Below the pieces are notes generated by a model. That model made no database searches and was not told the origin of the DNA. It was given only the letters and a program-made list of their open reading frames with translations. Source: CAVVGZ01 sp963841845 (GTDB lineage: Bacteria > Chloroflexota > Anaerolineae > Anaerolineales > Anaerolineaceae). Taken from it: a stretch of 64,000 nucleotides of DNA. Each line of letters starts with the position of its first letter. Position 1 is the stretch's first letter. The position numbers were made by a program, and so were the translations under genes. Shown in pieces: positions 33,503-41,958 of the stretch. The stretch is taken from positions 62,001-126,000 of the forward strand of contig CAWJEG010000008.1 in NCBI GenBank assembly GCA_963841845.1, written 5' to 3'.

Positions 33503-34558
33503 ATGAAACGCTGGCAGTTATGGCTTGGTTTGTTAATTTCCGGCGCCTTTCTATATCTTGCCCTGCGCGGATTAAAATTACCGGATGTCTGGCAGGCGGT
33601 AAAGGGGGCGCAGTATTTTTGGCTGATACCAGGAATTGCGGTTTATTTTATCGGAGTTTGGGTGCGTTCCTGGCGGTGGCATTTTCTACTAAGGCCAATT
33701 AAAAATATTCCCACAGTTGAGATGTTCCCAATTGTCACAATCGGCTACATGGGGAATAATATCTTCCCGGCAAGAGCTGGTGAGGTTCTGCGGGCGGTAA
33801 TCTTAAAACAAAGCCACGATGTTGCTGTTTCTGCTTCGCTGGCAACGATAATTGTAGAGCGCGTTTTTGACGGCCTGGTTATGCTGGCATTTGTTTTTCT
33901 CAACTTGAATGAACTGGCAAAATTGACCATGGCTTCGGGGGTAATCGGTAATATCCAGCAGTTGGCAATTTGGGGTACATTCGCCTTTGTTGGGGCATTG
34001 GCAGTTTTCCTGCTGATGGCAAGTTTTCCTGAGATTACAGAGCGATGGGCACTGCGGCTGATAACTGTTCTTGTGCCACACAACATGCGTGAAAGAGCGG
34101 AGGGAATTACCCTGCGTTTTCTTTCGGGTTTGGAATCTCTGCGATCTCCCAGAGACACCTTGATGACATTTTTTACAACGGTGCTTATCTGGCTTTTGGA
34201 AACTGCAAAATACTGGTTTGTAATGCATGCATTTAATTTTCAGGTGAGTTTCTTTGCCTTAATGCTGATGAACGGTATCGTCAACCTGGCAACCACCCTC
34301 CCCTCTGCGCCGGGTTACATTGGTACATTTGACGCTCCAGGGATTGCCTTGCTCACTGCTTATGGTGTCCCGGGCGAGGTAGCTGCGGCGTATACGCTAG
34401 TGCTGCATGCTGCCTTGTGGCTGCCCATAACCGGCCTGGGAGTTTATTATTACCTGCGCCAGCCTCTGCGCTGGGGGAAAGAGCTTGAGGAAGCCAGGGC
34501 GCTTGACAGCCATGGAGAAGAATCAAAAGGAGATATCCCGCTTGAAAAGCACGAATAA
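33503..34558 (+). CDS. Lysylphosphatidylglycerol synthase-like membrane protein (flippase-type)
   Basis: About 351 residues with about eight membrane segments, of the LPG_synthase_TM/AglD group. Seen: RSWRWHFLLRPIKNIP near residue 55, TIGYMGNNIFPARAGEVLRA near 80 (the family's best-conserved stretch), VERVFDGLVML near 115, and NLATTLPSAPGYIGTFDAPG near 275. Family members move or modify lipid-linked molecules; some take part in glycolipid synthesis. The C-terminal tail is charged and cytoplasmic. The FAD oxidoreductase follows 60 bases later. Confidence 0.8.
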   Translation: MKRWQLWLGLLISGAFLYLALRGLKLPDVWQAVKGAQYFWLIPGIAVYFIGVWVRSWRWHFLLRPIKNIPTVEMFPIVTIGYMGNNIFPARAGEVLRAVILKQSHDVAVSASLATIIVERVFDGLVMLAFVFLNLNELAKLTMASGVIGNIQQLAIWGTFAFVGALAVFLLMASFPEITERWALRLITVLVPHNMRERAEGITLRFLSGLESLRSPRDTLMTFFTTVLIWLLETAKYWFVMHAFNFQVSFFALMLMNGIVNLATTLPSAPGYIGTFDAPGIALLTAYGVPGEVAAAYTLVLHAALWLPITGLGVYYYLRQPLRWGKELEEARALDSHGEESKGDIPLEKHE

Positions 34559-34618
34559 GCGGGCTTACTTAAATCAATCAGGCAACAATCAACTGGAAAG
34601 GAAAGGCGGGATCACTGC

Positions 34619-35914
34619 ATGAATATTGCTATTATCGGTGCTGGGATTGGGGGAATGGCGGCGGCTTTGGACCTGGTGAATGCGGGTCATGAGGTTACTA
34701 TTTACGAGGCAGGCAGCCAGGTTGGCGGGCTTGCATCCGGATTTAAAGAGCGCCATTGGGATTGGACCATGGAGCATTATTACCACCACTGGTTTACCAC
34801 GGACCAGTCTATCCAGGATTTGATGACCGAGTTGGGTTTACGGGAGAATATGTGGTTCCGAAAAGTCAAGACAGTTGCATACCATAATGAAAAATTCTAC
34901 CCGCTGGACTCTCCCCTGGCAGCCATTAAGTTTCCCGGATTTAATCTTATTGATATGACCCGTTTTGGGCTTGTCACGGTTTATTTGCGGTATTTTTCAA
35001 ACTGGCAAAAATTCGAAAAAATCACGGCTGTGGACTGGATCCGGAAAGTTTATGGGAAGAACCTTTACAGGGTTTTTTTCGAGCCACTTCTTGTTGGGAA
35101 ATTCGGACCTTATTACGACCAGGTAAATATGGCCTGGTTGTGGGCACGGTTTAAAGTGCGAAGTACTGCCCTCGGCGGGTACCAGGGGGGCTTTCAGGCG
35201 TTTAACAACCAGTTTGCAGCAATCCTCCAAAACAGGGGGGTGAAAATCCGTCTGTCCACACCAGTTTCGGAAATCCTTCAGGATGGGGATGGTCTTCTAA
35301 AGATAACGACAATAAACGGCTCGGAGAGCTACCAGCGCTGCCTGGTAACAGTTTCTCCCGGCTTGCTGGCGCGCATGGCTCCAACCATCCCCGGTGAGTA
35401 TCTCCATTCATTACTGGACCTAAAGCACCTGGGTGCCGTTGTAATGATTTTTTCCTTACGCTACCCCCTCTCACCCGAGGGATATTATTGGTATAACCTT
35501 CCAAAAGATGCGGGCTTTCCTTTCCTGGCTCTGGTGGAACACACCAATTTTGTTTCAAATGAACATTATGGCGGGGACCACCTGGTTTACTGCGGGGATT
35601 ACCTTGCCCCGGAGCATGAATACTTCCAATTGAGCAAAGAAGAACTGGCGGAGAGATTTATCCCAAGTCTAAAACGGATCAATCCGAATTTTTCACCAGA
35701 TTGGATAAACCAGACCTGGATGTACCGTTCAGCATATGCCCAACCTGTTCCTGAAATAAATCACTCCAGGAATATCCCATCCATCAAGACTCCAGTTGAA
35801 GGATTGTACTTTGCCAGCATGAGCCAGGTTTATCCCTGGGATCGAGGGACAAACTTTGCAGTGATGATTGCCCGAAAGGCGGCAAGACAAATTATTGCTG
35901 ACATCAATCCATGA
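34619..35914 (+). CDS. FAD-dependent oxidoreductase, amine-oxidase/protoporphyrinogen-oxidase-like
   Basis: A 431-residue flavoprotein. Seen: the dinucleotide loop MNIAIIGAGIGGMAAALDL at the N-terminus with Glu of VTIYEAGSQVGGLASG, a central substrate domain (KFGPYYDQVNMAWLWARFK), and the C-terminal FAD segment LYFASMSQVYPWDRGTNFAV near 390. Such proteins act on sugars, carotenoids, amines or desaturate lipids; the substrate is unknown. Location after a flippase-like gene suggests an envelope lipid or polysaccharide step, an inference. Confidence 0.8.
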   Translation: MNIAIIGAGIGGMAAALDLVNAGHEVTIYEAGSQVGGLASGFKERHWDWTMEHYYHHWFTTDQSIQDLMTELGLRENMWFRKVKTVAYHNEKFYPLDSPLAAIKFPGFNLIDMTRFGLVTVYLRYFSNWQKFEKITAVDWIRKVYGKNLYRVFFEPLLVGKFGPYYDQVNMAWLWARFKVRSTALGGYQGGFQAFNNQFAAILQNRGVKIRLSTPVSEILQDGDGLLKITTINGSESYQRCLVTVSPGLLARMAPTIPGEYLHSLLDLKHLGAVVMIFSLRYPLSPEGYYWYNLPKDAGFPFLALVEHTNFVSNEHYGGDHLVYCGDYLAPEHEYFQLSKEELAERFIPSLKRINPNFSPDWINQTWMYRSAYAQPVPEINHSRNIPSIKTPVEGLYFASMSQVYPWDRGTNFAVMIARKAARQIIADINP

Positions 35915-36489
35915 GGTGTATGGTCAAAAAATTCATGGAGGATATTCTGGTTATATGAGAACGTTTATATCCTGTTTCCGGATAGGTTTTGTTAAGGTAT
36001 CAATAAATTTCCCTGATACTGGATTCCGGGTTGTGAATGGTACAAAAATTGTATGAAAGGACATTTTCTGCAAGGAAAACCATTTCCAATATTTTTTTGG
36101 ATTTCTAATGTGGATGAAGGAATACCCCGATTCTAATACAACCACCCCCCATATATGGGGGGTGGTTGGTTTAAGGCTGGATATGTGGTTTTATATATGT
36201 ACTAAATTATATTTTTGCAAAGCACATTATTCTTGCATATCTTTAAGGTTGGAATAACTTAACAAAACTCATTTTTTTATCAAACCGTAGGGTAATAATG
36301 CTTGTTCCTGACCGGTGGATTTGCTAAAATTCAATCACTCAAGCATTCAGGCGATTTACCAGCCCATTTAATTTAATACTTCAAAAAGAGAGAATTATTA
36401 TTTCTCCCGTTGTATTGGACGGGCAGGCTCTATTTACATCTTTGCCGGTTGAATTTGAGTTAGATCAATGGTAATACGGAGGTCAATCA
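35915..36489. other. Intergenic region upstream of dnaA
   Basis: About 575 AT-rich bases. It holds a perfect 28-base palindrome (36140-36167) and the dnaA promoter area (TTGAAT near 36447, TAATAC near 36471). I see only one imperfect DnaA-box-like site (TGTGGATGA near 36110), so there is no clear origin of replication. Confidence 0.45.
36140..36167 (+). terminator. Perfect 28-base palindrome, probable terminator
   Basis: AACCACCCCCCATA pairs with TATGGGGGGTGGTT, followed by GGTTTAAGG. It lies about 225 bases after the oxidoreductase gene and could end that transcript. Confidence 0.5.
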
Positions 36490-37821
36490 ATGAATGCAAG
36501 TCAAGCCTGGCAAGCAACCCTGGGACAGCTGCAAATGGAAATGTCCAAGGCAGCATTTGAAACCTGGGTTAGAGATGCGCAATTGATCTCCCATGAAGCG
36601 GATACATTTACGGTAGGTGTCCACAATGCTTATGCATGTGACTGGTTGAAAAACCGCCTATCGAGCACAGTGACCCGTTTATTATCCGGTATGATGAACC
36701 GGCCGCAGGGTATCAATTTTGTTATCTGGCAGAACGAGGGGGAAAATCCTGAACCTGAAAAGTGCCAGGATGTGGTGGTCAAGTCCATTTCTACATCCCA
36801 CCCTCAAAACATTACCATTAACAACCGGTACACCTTCGAAACCTTTGTGGTCGGGGGTAATAACCGGCTCTCCCATGCAGCAAGCCTTGCAGTTGCAGAA
36901 AATCCTGCCAGAGCTTACAATCCGCTTTTTATCTATGGCGGGGTTGGATTAGGCAAGACCCACCTGCTTTATGCAATCGGCAATGAAGCTCATCAAAATG
37001 GACTGCAAGTGCTTTACACCTCATCGGAAGAATTTACGAATAACCTGATCAACTCAATCCGCAATCACAGTACCACAGCCTTCAGGGAACGCTACCGCCA
37101 GATTGATGTCCTTTTAATTGACGATATCCAGTTTATTGCCGGAAAAGAATCCACTCAGGAAGAATTTTTTCACACCTTTAATTCCTTACACGGACAAAAC
37201 AAGCAAATTGTTATCACCTCCGATCGCCCCCCAAAAGCCCTGGTTACCCTCGAAGAAAGGCTGTGCTCAAGGTTTGAATGGGGATTGATTGTGGATATCC
37301 AACCACCTGATTATGAAACACGCCTGGCAATCCTGCGAACCAAAGCCGAACAGATGGGACATGAAGTCCCGGATAATATCCTGGAAATGATTGCCCGCCA
37401 AATTCAATCGAATATCCGAGAGTTGGAGGGGGCACTCATCCGGGTTGTGGCATATGCTGATCTAAGCGGGTTGCCACTGACGGAACAGCTGGCTGAAACT
37501 GCGTTAGTAGATTTACGGCCAAATTTAACGAAAATCGATCCGGATACAGTGCTCCAGGTTGTCTCAGATATTTTTGGAATTACCAAGGATAGTATGCTCA
37601 GGCGAGATCGTTCCCGGGAAGTTGCATTGCCGCGCCAGGTGGCTATGTTTCTCCTTCGGGAGGAGGCGAAGATTTCCCTCCCACAGATTGGGGAAGCTAT
37701 AGGGGGAAGGGATCACACTACGGTGATGCATGCATGCGAAAAAATTAACAGGATCTCCCAGCAGGATGATGGATTAAGACGGCAATTGGTGCAGATAAGG
37801 GAAAGACTTTATCGGCGGTAA
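36490..37821 (+). CDS. dnaA: Chromosomal replication initiator protein DnaA
   Basis: A 443-residue DnaA. Domain I covers ~1-80 (AWQATLGQLQMEMSKAAFETWV). Domain III follows a short linker: NRYTFETFVVGGNNRLSHAA at ~112, Walker A GGVGLGKTHLLYAIGNE near 150, Walker B VLLIDDIQFIAGKE near 208, sensor ITSDRPPKAL near 243. Domain IV ends with the signature IGGRDHTTVMHACEKI near 415. GGAGGT is seven bases before the ATG. No dnaN follows; the next gene is convergent, as often in Chloroflexota-like layouts where dnaA stands alone. Confidence 0.97.
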   Translation: MNASQAWQATLGQLQMEMSKAAFETWVRDAQLISHEADTFTVGVHNAYACDWLKNRLSSTVTRLLSGMMNRPQGINFVIWQNEGENPEPEKCQDVVVKSISTSHPQNITINNRYTFETFVVGGNNRLSHAASLAVAENPARAYNPLFIYGGVGLGKTHLLYAIGNEAHQNGLQVLYTSSEEFTNNLINSIRNHSTTAFRERYRQIDVLLIDDIQFIAGKESTQEEFFHTFNSLHGQNKQIVITSDRPPKALVTLEERLCSRFEWGLIVDIQPPDYETRLAILRTKAEQMGHEVPDNILEMIARQIQSNIRELEGALIRVVAYADLSGLPLTEQLAETALVDLRPNLTKIDPDTVLQVVSDIFGITKDSMLRRDRSREVALPRQVAMFLLREEAKISLPQIGEAIGGRDHTTVMHACEKINRISQQDDGLRRQLVQIRERLYRR

Positions 37822-37868
37822 GCGGTACCTGCTTCCTGGATGATCTCTCACATCCGGATAGGAGGTTT

Positions 37869-38888
37869 TTACGTCTTTTTGGATGTCGGGATTGCCCCAA
37901 TATCAACAAACCAGTTATAGGCATCCCGGACAGCCTGTACTGCCGGGATGGGCGTGCTCAGGCTGAGGCGGGTTTGGGCTTTTCTGGTGTCGTAAAAAAA
38001 GTGGCAACCGGCAAACTGCAGCGGAAAACTGCTTGTAGGGATACTCAAATAGGTACCGAGCCGGTTGATCGGACCTGATAAACCCCTTACCAGGTTTTCC
38101 GGGAGATGTAACTTTGGGGGTTCCACCCCAACAACTGAGCAAATTGTCTGCACCAACTGGTTGATGCTCAAATTCTCTCCACCAATAAGATAACGCTCTC
38201 CGCAGGCCCCACGCTCCAATGCTGCCATGTGACCGGATACAACATCCTGGATATGGACAATATTGAGTCCCCCATCAAAAATAAACGGCATCTGATGCCT
38301 GGCAATCTGAGTGATCATGGATCTGCGCTGCCGGTAAACATCTCCTGGGCCGTATACAAAAGTTGGATTTACAATCACAGCATCCATGCCCCTGGCAACT
38401 GCCTGTTGGATTTCTTGTTCGGCGAGGTACTTAGCGTAGGCATACGGCCAGACTTCAGACCCAATATTCCAGGTATGATTTTCATCGAGGAGGGGAGGCT
38501 CCTGGTTCCTCGCTGGGAATCTCTCCGGAATTCCCAGGGCAGCCATTGAGCTTGTATAAACAATGCGCTTAACTCCGGATTCTAATGCTGCCCTGAGCAA
38601 GGAGCGGGTGCCTTCAACGATCACGGAGTACAACCTGACAGGGTCCAGGCGGGCGCCAACCAATGCAGCACAATGGAAGATGACATCCACCCCTTTAACG
38701 GCTGCGGTAATTGTTTCGGGATGGGTGAGGTCTCCAATAACATGCTCCACGGGGATGTCGTCCAGCAAACGCAGCGGGCTGCTTGGACGGTGGAAAGCAT
38801 GCACTGTAAATCCTTCTGAAACGAGTTTTCGGCACAAATGAGAACCGATAAAACCTGTTGATCCGGTTACAAGGGCTATTCTGCTCAT
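37869..38888 (-). CDS. NAD-dependent epimerase/dehydratase (extended SDR)
   Basis: A 339-residue extended short-chain dehydrogenase. Seen: ALVTGSTGFIGSHLCRKL (NAD loop), GDLTHPETITAAVKGVD near 52, VYTSSMAALGIPERFP near 112, the active-site YAYAKYLAEQ near 150, and NPTFVYGPGDVYRQ near 170. It resembles dihydroflavonol-reductase/sterol-dehydrogenase-like NAD enzymes, often in hopanoid, sugar or lipid pathways. Convergent with dnaA. Confidence 0.85.
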   Translation of the reverse strand: MSRIALVTGSTGFIGSHLCRKLVSEGFTVHAFHRPSSPLRLLDDIPVEHVIGDLTHPETITAAVKGVDVIFHCAALVGARLDPVRLYSVIVEGTRSLLRAALESGVKRIVYTSSMAALGIPERFPARNQEPPLLDENHTWNIGSEVWPYAYAKYLAEQEIQQAVARGMDAVIVNPTFVYGPGDVYRQRRSMITQIARHQMPFIFDGGLNIVHIQDVVSGHMAALERGACGERYLIGGENLSINQLVQTICSVVGVEPPKLHLPENLVRGLSGPINRLGTYLSIPTSSFPLQFAGCHFFYDTRKAQTRLSLSTPIPAVQAVRDAYNWFVDIGAIPTSKKT

Positions 38889-39292
38889 ATACCTTTTAAT
38901 CGTCTTTACTTTATTTGGGAACTTCTATATTGACCGGGATTAAATCCGACAAACAAATTCTACCATCAATTATTATGCTCCAATCCGTTGCAGATGGATG
39001 AATAAGAATCCAGGATAAGCGAAAATTAATTCCTGTATGATATAGAGCCGGCTGAATGATGATTTTCCAAAAATCAATGAAGAATTTTTATGGTTAACCG
39101 GTTAATCCAACGGATAATTTCCGATAACAAAGGAAAAATGAGTATAATTTGGCGGAGGCATGTTACAGATAGCAGATTGAGTCCGGAAAAGCGCTGAAAA
39201 ATTTTCTTTAACATCTGGCTGCAAATTTTTGCTGATGAACGCCCCTATGCACAGGTTTGATGTGTGATATTTTTTAATGTCATTGGGATAGA
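38889..39292. other. Divergent intergenic region
   Basis: About 400 AT-rich bases between the epimerase and the next lipoprotein gene. TATAAT near 39143 is followed by GGAGG and a six-codon frame (MLQIAD) at 39159, possibly a leader peptide. No other feature is clear. Confidence 0.35.
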
Positions 39293-40793
39293 ATGTCTTC
39301 CAGTTATAAGGTTATGAGGAGAACTTTGGCCAATTCAAGACAGCCAATCAGCCCGGCAGCAATCCTAATAATGGCAGGATTGTGTCTGGCACTGTCTGCA
39401 TGCAGTTTACTGAGCAACGGAGGTGGACCTGCCAACTCCCAGGGTAACCAGACCATTGAGCCGGTGCTGCGGACATATTACGAAAAATTAGGTGGAGATA
39501 AATATTTGGGGGCGGTGATTTCCCCGGTAATAGGAATGGATGGGGCAATCTGCCAATACACCCATAATTCCCTGCTGTGTTATGACCCCAATTTACCAGA
39601 ATCCAGCCGGTATTATCTTGCCCCGCTGGGAAACCGTTTAAGTATCAATGACCCTCCGCAGCCAATCCCTCAGGATGAATCCTGGGTAGTGATAGACGGG
39701 TATGCCATCCACCCCGATTTCCTGAGGGTATACAACGCTTTGAATGGCGCAAAAAATGCCGGTCATCCGCTTACCCAGGTGCGTATAGACCTGGAAACCC
39801 AGTATGCGGTTCAATATTTTGAAAACGTAGGATTCTACAAGAACCTGGATAAACCGGGAGAGCCTGTTTATCTACTGCCTTATGGCGCACATTTCTGTGG
39901 AAATATTTGCGGCGGGGCATCTACGATTTACTCCGGACCAGAAATGATCAGTGCCCCATTTGACCGGTCACTGGCATTAATCAGCGATGATCCAGGTGTG
40001 TTTGGAAAGCCGTTGAGCCAACCTTACCAGACAGATGACAAATCCCTGGTGCAGGTATATGAGAATATCCTGGTTTCATCAAATGATACAAGTCTGCAAG
40101 AAATCCATTTCGAACCACTGGCTGAAATGCTGGGAATGACAGCTTCTCCGCCGGCAGCCCAGGTTTATGGGTCCGATCAAAAAATGACCTTCTACCCGGT
40201 AAAGGAGAACCTGGGATATCATATCCCGTTGGTTTTTAAATCATTTATTGAAAGAAACGGAGGGATGGATTACTCCGGATCACCCCTGGAGGACCCGGTA
40301 TATATTCAAGGGGATGGCGCTATTGTCCAGTGTTTTGAAAATTACTGCATCACTTATGATCTAGCGAAGGTGGAATCTGAGGCTGTCAGCCTGGTTCCAT
40401 TGGGCAAACGCTACCTGGAAAAGATGGATGCTGAGGAATCCACCCCGGCTCAATTTTCTAAGGATGAATTTCTCCTGCAAGTAGGCGAAAAGAAGTCCGC
40501 GTGTTTCGGCGATGGAGAGCCAGGATATCTATTTTGTGGTCTTCAATAAAAATGGCAACGAGCCTGTCCAGGATATGGAGGCAGTTGTTACGGTAACCCT
40601 GGCGGATGGTCAACCAATGGATTATGCCATGCCCCCTTCCGATAGCAACGGATTTTCCAGTGTAGAAATCCCCCCGATTTCTGAGGCAGAAAATGGCAGC
40701 CTGATAAATTATAAAGTCTGCCTGAATATCCACTCAGATTCGCCGGTGTGTGAATCCGATACCTTTATGATCTGGAATCTGGAGCAGAATTAA
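39293..40793 (+). pseudogene. Exported lipoprotein of unknown function, frameshifted
   Basis: The first frame (to 40549) encodes a lipoprotein (signal ending CLALSAC, Cys ~37) and a ~380-residue beta-rich domain with repeats around FYPVKENLGYHIPLVFKSFI and LRTYYEKLGGDKYLG. Near 40490, in GCGAAAAGAAG, the sequence must shift by +1 to continue SPRVSAMESQDIYFVVFNKN and a ~95-residue Ig-like domain to 40793. Neither part alone looks complete. I recognise no named family. The start could also be ATG 39314. Error and true lesion are both possible. Confidence 0.55.
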
Positions 40794-41761
40794 TCCTGAG
40801 CGTCCGCCTCGGCCAGGATATCCACACGGTCAATTTCACCACCCATGCTGTAAACCACGATTTCGAAGGGTATCACCGCACTGCTGCCCTGCGGAAAGTC
40901 GGTTCGCCAAACCCGCATGGCAGCCAGGCCACCCTCAGCTGTATATGCGGCAGCAAGGATGGATAACCGGGCGAGGCGTTCCGGGTTTTGCAAGCTGACA
41001 GTGCCATTAATTACTGCCTGCATACGATCCTCCGACAGCGTCTCCCGGGAATCGATTGAAGTGACAGTTAAATACCTGTCATCTATGCCTTCATAAGGCA
41101 ATGCTGAAGCAACCTTCACACCCAGGTGAAATGTATCTGGCAGCGGTGGAGGGAAATAGATTCCAACCGGCATAATTTCCCCGTCGTGGAGGAGATTTAA
41201 TGGTGCTGCGGTTAGCCGGGTGCTGACCTCACTTCCATTTTGATCAAGAATGCTCATGGCCAGCGATATGCGTTCTACACTGCCGCCCAGTTCATTCGTT
41301 ACCATGGCATAACACCAGGTTCCGCCATCACCAGTAGGAATGCAAGGCTGCTGAATGACGGTTAATAAAGCCGGTTCAATCACCCCGCTGCTGGTTGAAT
41401 TACCGGAACCTCCAGGGATGACCAGGTTCAATCCAATTGGAACAAGAGACGGATTGACCTCCGGATTGGCAAGCAAGAGCTCTTCCAGGGTAACCCCATA
41501 TTGGGCGGCAATTGCCAGCAAGGTTTCCCCGGATTGGATGGTGTGCAGGCGGGGGGTCGGGGAGGGGGTTGGAAAGGGCGTTGCAGTACCTGGAGCTAGA
41601 GGCAGTGGTGTTGATGTGGAAGTTGGGGTGCGGTAGGGGGTCACCTGGTAGGTTTCTTTAGCCGGGGTCACAAGCTGCTGGGTTTGTGCAGTCATACACC
41701 CTGCCAGAAACAAGGCAAGAGTCCCCAGGCAAACGATGTTTATTTTGATAAGCACCGACAT
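40790..41761 (-). CDS. LysM-domain lipoprotein
   Basis: About 323 residues: lipoprotein signal MSVLIKINIVCLGTLALFLA before Cys22, a Thr/Pro linker, one LysM domain near residues 72-116 (HTIQSGETLLAIAAQYGVTL; LLANPEVNPSLVPIGLNLVI) that binds peptidoglycan glycan chains, then a beta-sandwich region of ~200 residues (AMVTNELGGSVERISLAM). It presumably sits on the membrane and grips the wall. The start at 41761 is set by a TATAAT six bases upstream, with no ribosome site. It is divergent from the PBP-like gene. Confidence 0.8.
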   Translation of the reverse strand: MSVLIKINIVCLGTLALFLAGCMTAQTQQLVTPAKETYQVTPYRTPTSTSTPLPLAPGTATPFPTPSPTPRLHTIQSGETLLAIAAQYGVTLEELLLANPEVNPSLVPIGLNLVIPGGSGNSTSSGVIEPALLTVIQQPCIPTGDGGTWCYAMVTNELGGSVERISLAMSILDQNGSEVSTRLTAAPLNLLHDGEIMPVGIYFPPPLPDTFHLGVKVASALPYEGIDDRYLTVTSIDSRETLSEDRMQAVINGTVSLQNPERLARLSILAAAYTAEGGLAAMRVWRTDFPQGSSAVIPFEIVVYSMGGEIDRVDILAEADAQD

Positions 41762-41767
41762 TTTGAG

Positions 41768-41773
41768 ATTATA
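41768..41773 (-). promoter_or_regulatory. -10 box of a leaderless mRNA for the LysM lipoprotein
   Basis: TATAAT on the minus strand ends six bases before the ATG at 41761, so transcription should start at the A of the start codon. Confidence 0.55.
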
Positions 41774-41958
41774 ACATGCGGCTTGCTGAGGATTTCCGCC
41801 TGTGTTAAACTCAGCTAGAGGGTTAAACCTGTGATGTAGGCGGGTATACTTTGGCACCAGGTTAGGACTTCCAGGATGGAAGGATCAGACCACAAAATGC
41901 GTCAATCAATTTGACCGGGCCATGATTGAATCCCCGGCAGCAGGATGGAACATTCTCG

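Noticed and set aside
36200..36489. An origin of replication next to dnaA
   Set aside because: Only one imperfect DnaA-box-like site is visible; no box cluster or clear AT-rich unwinding element.
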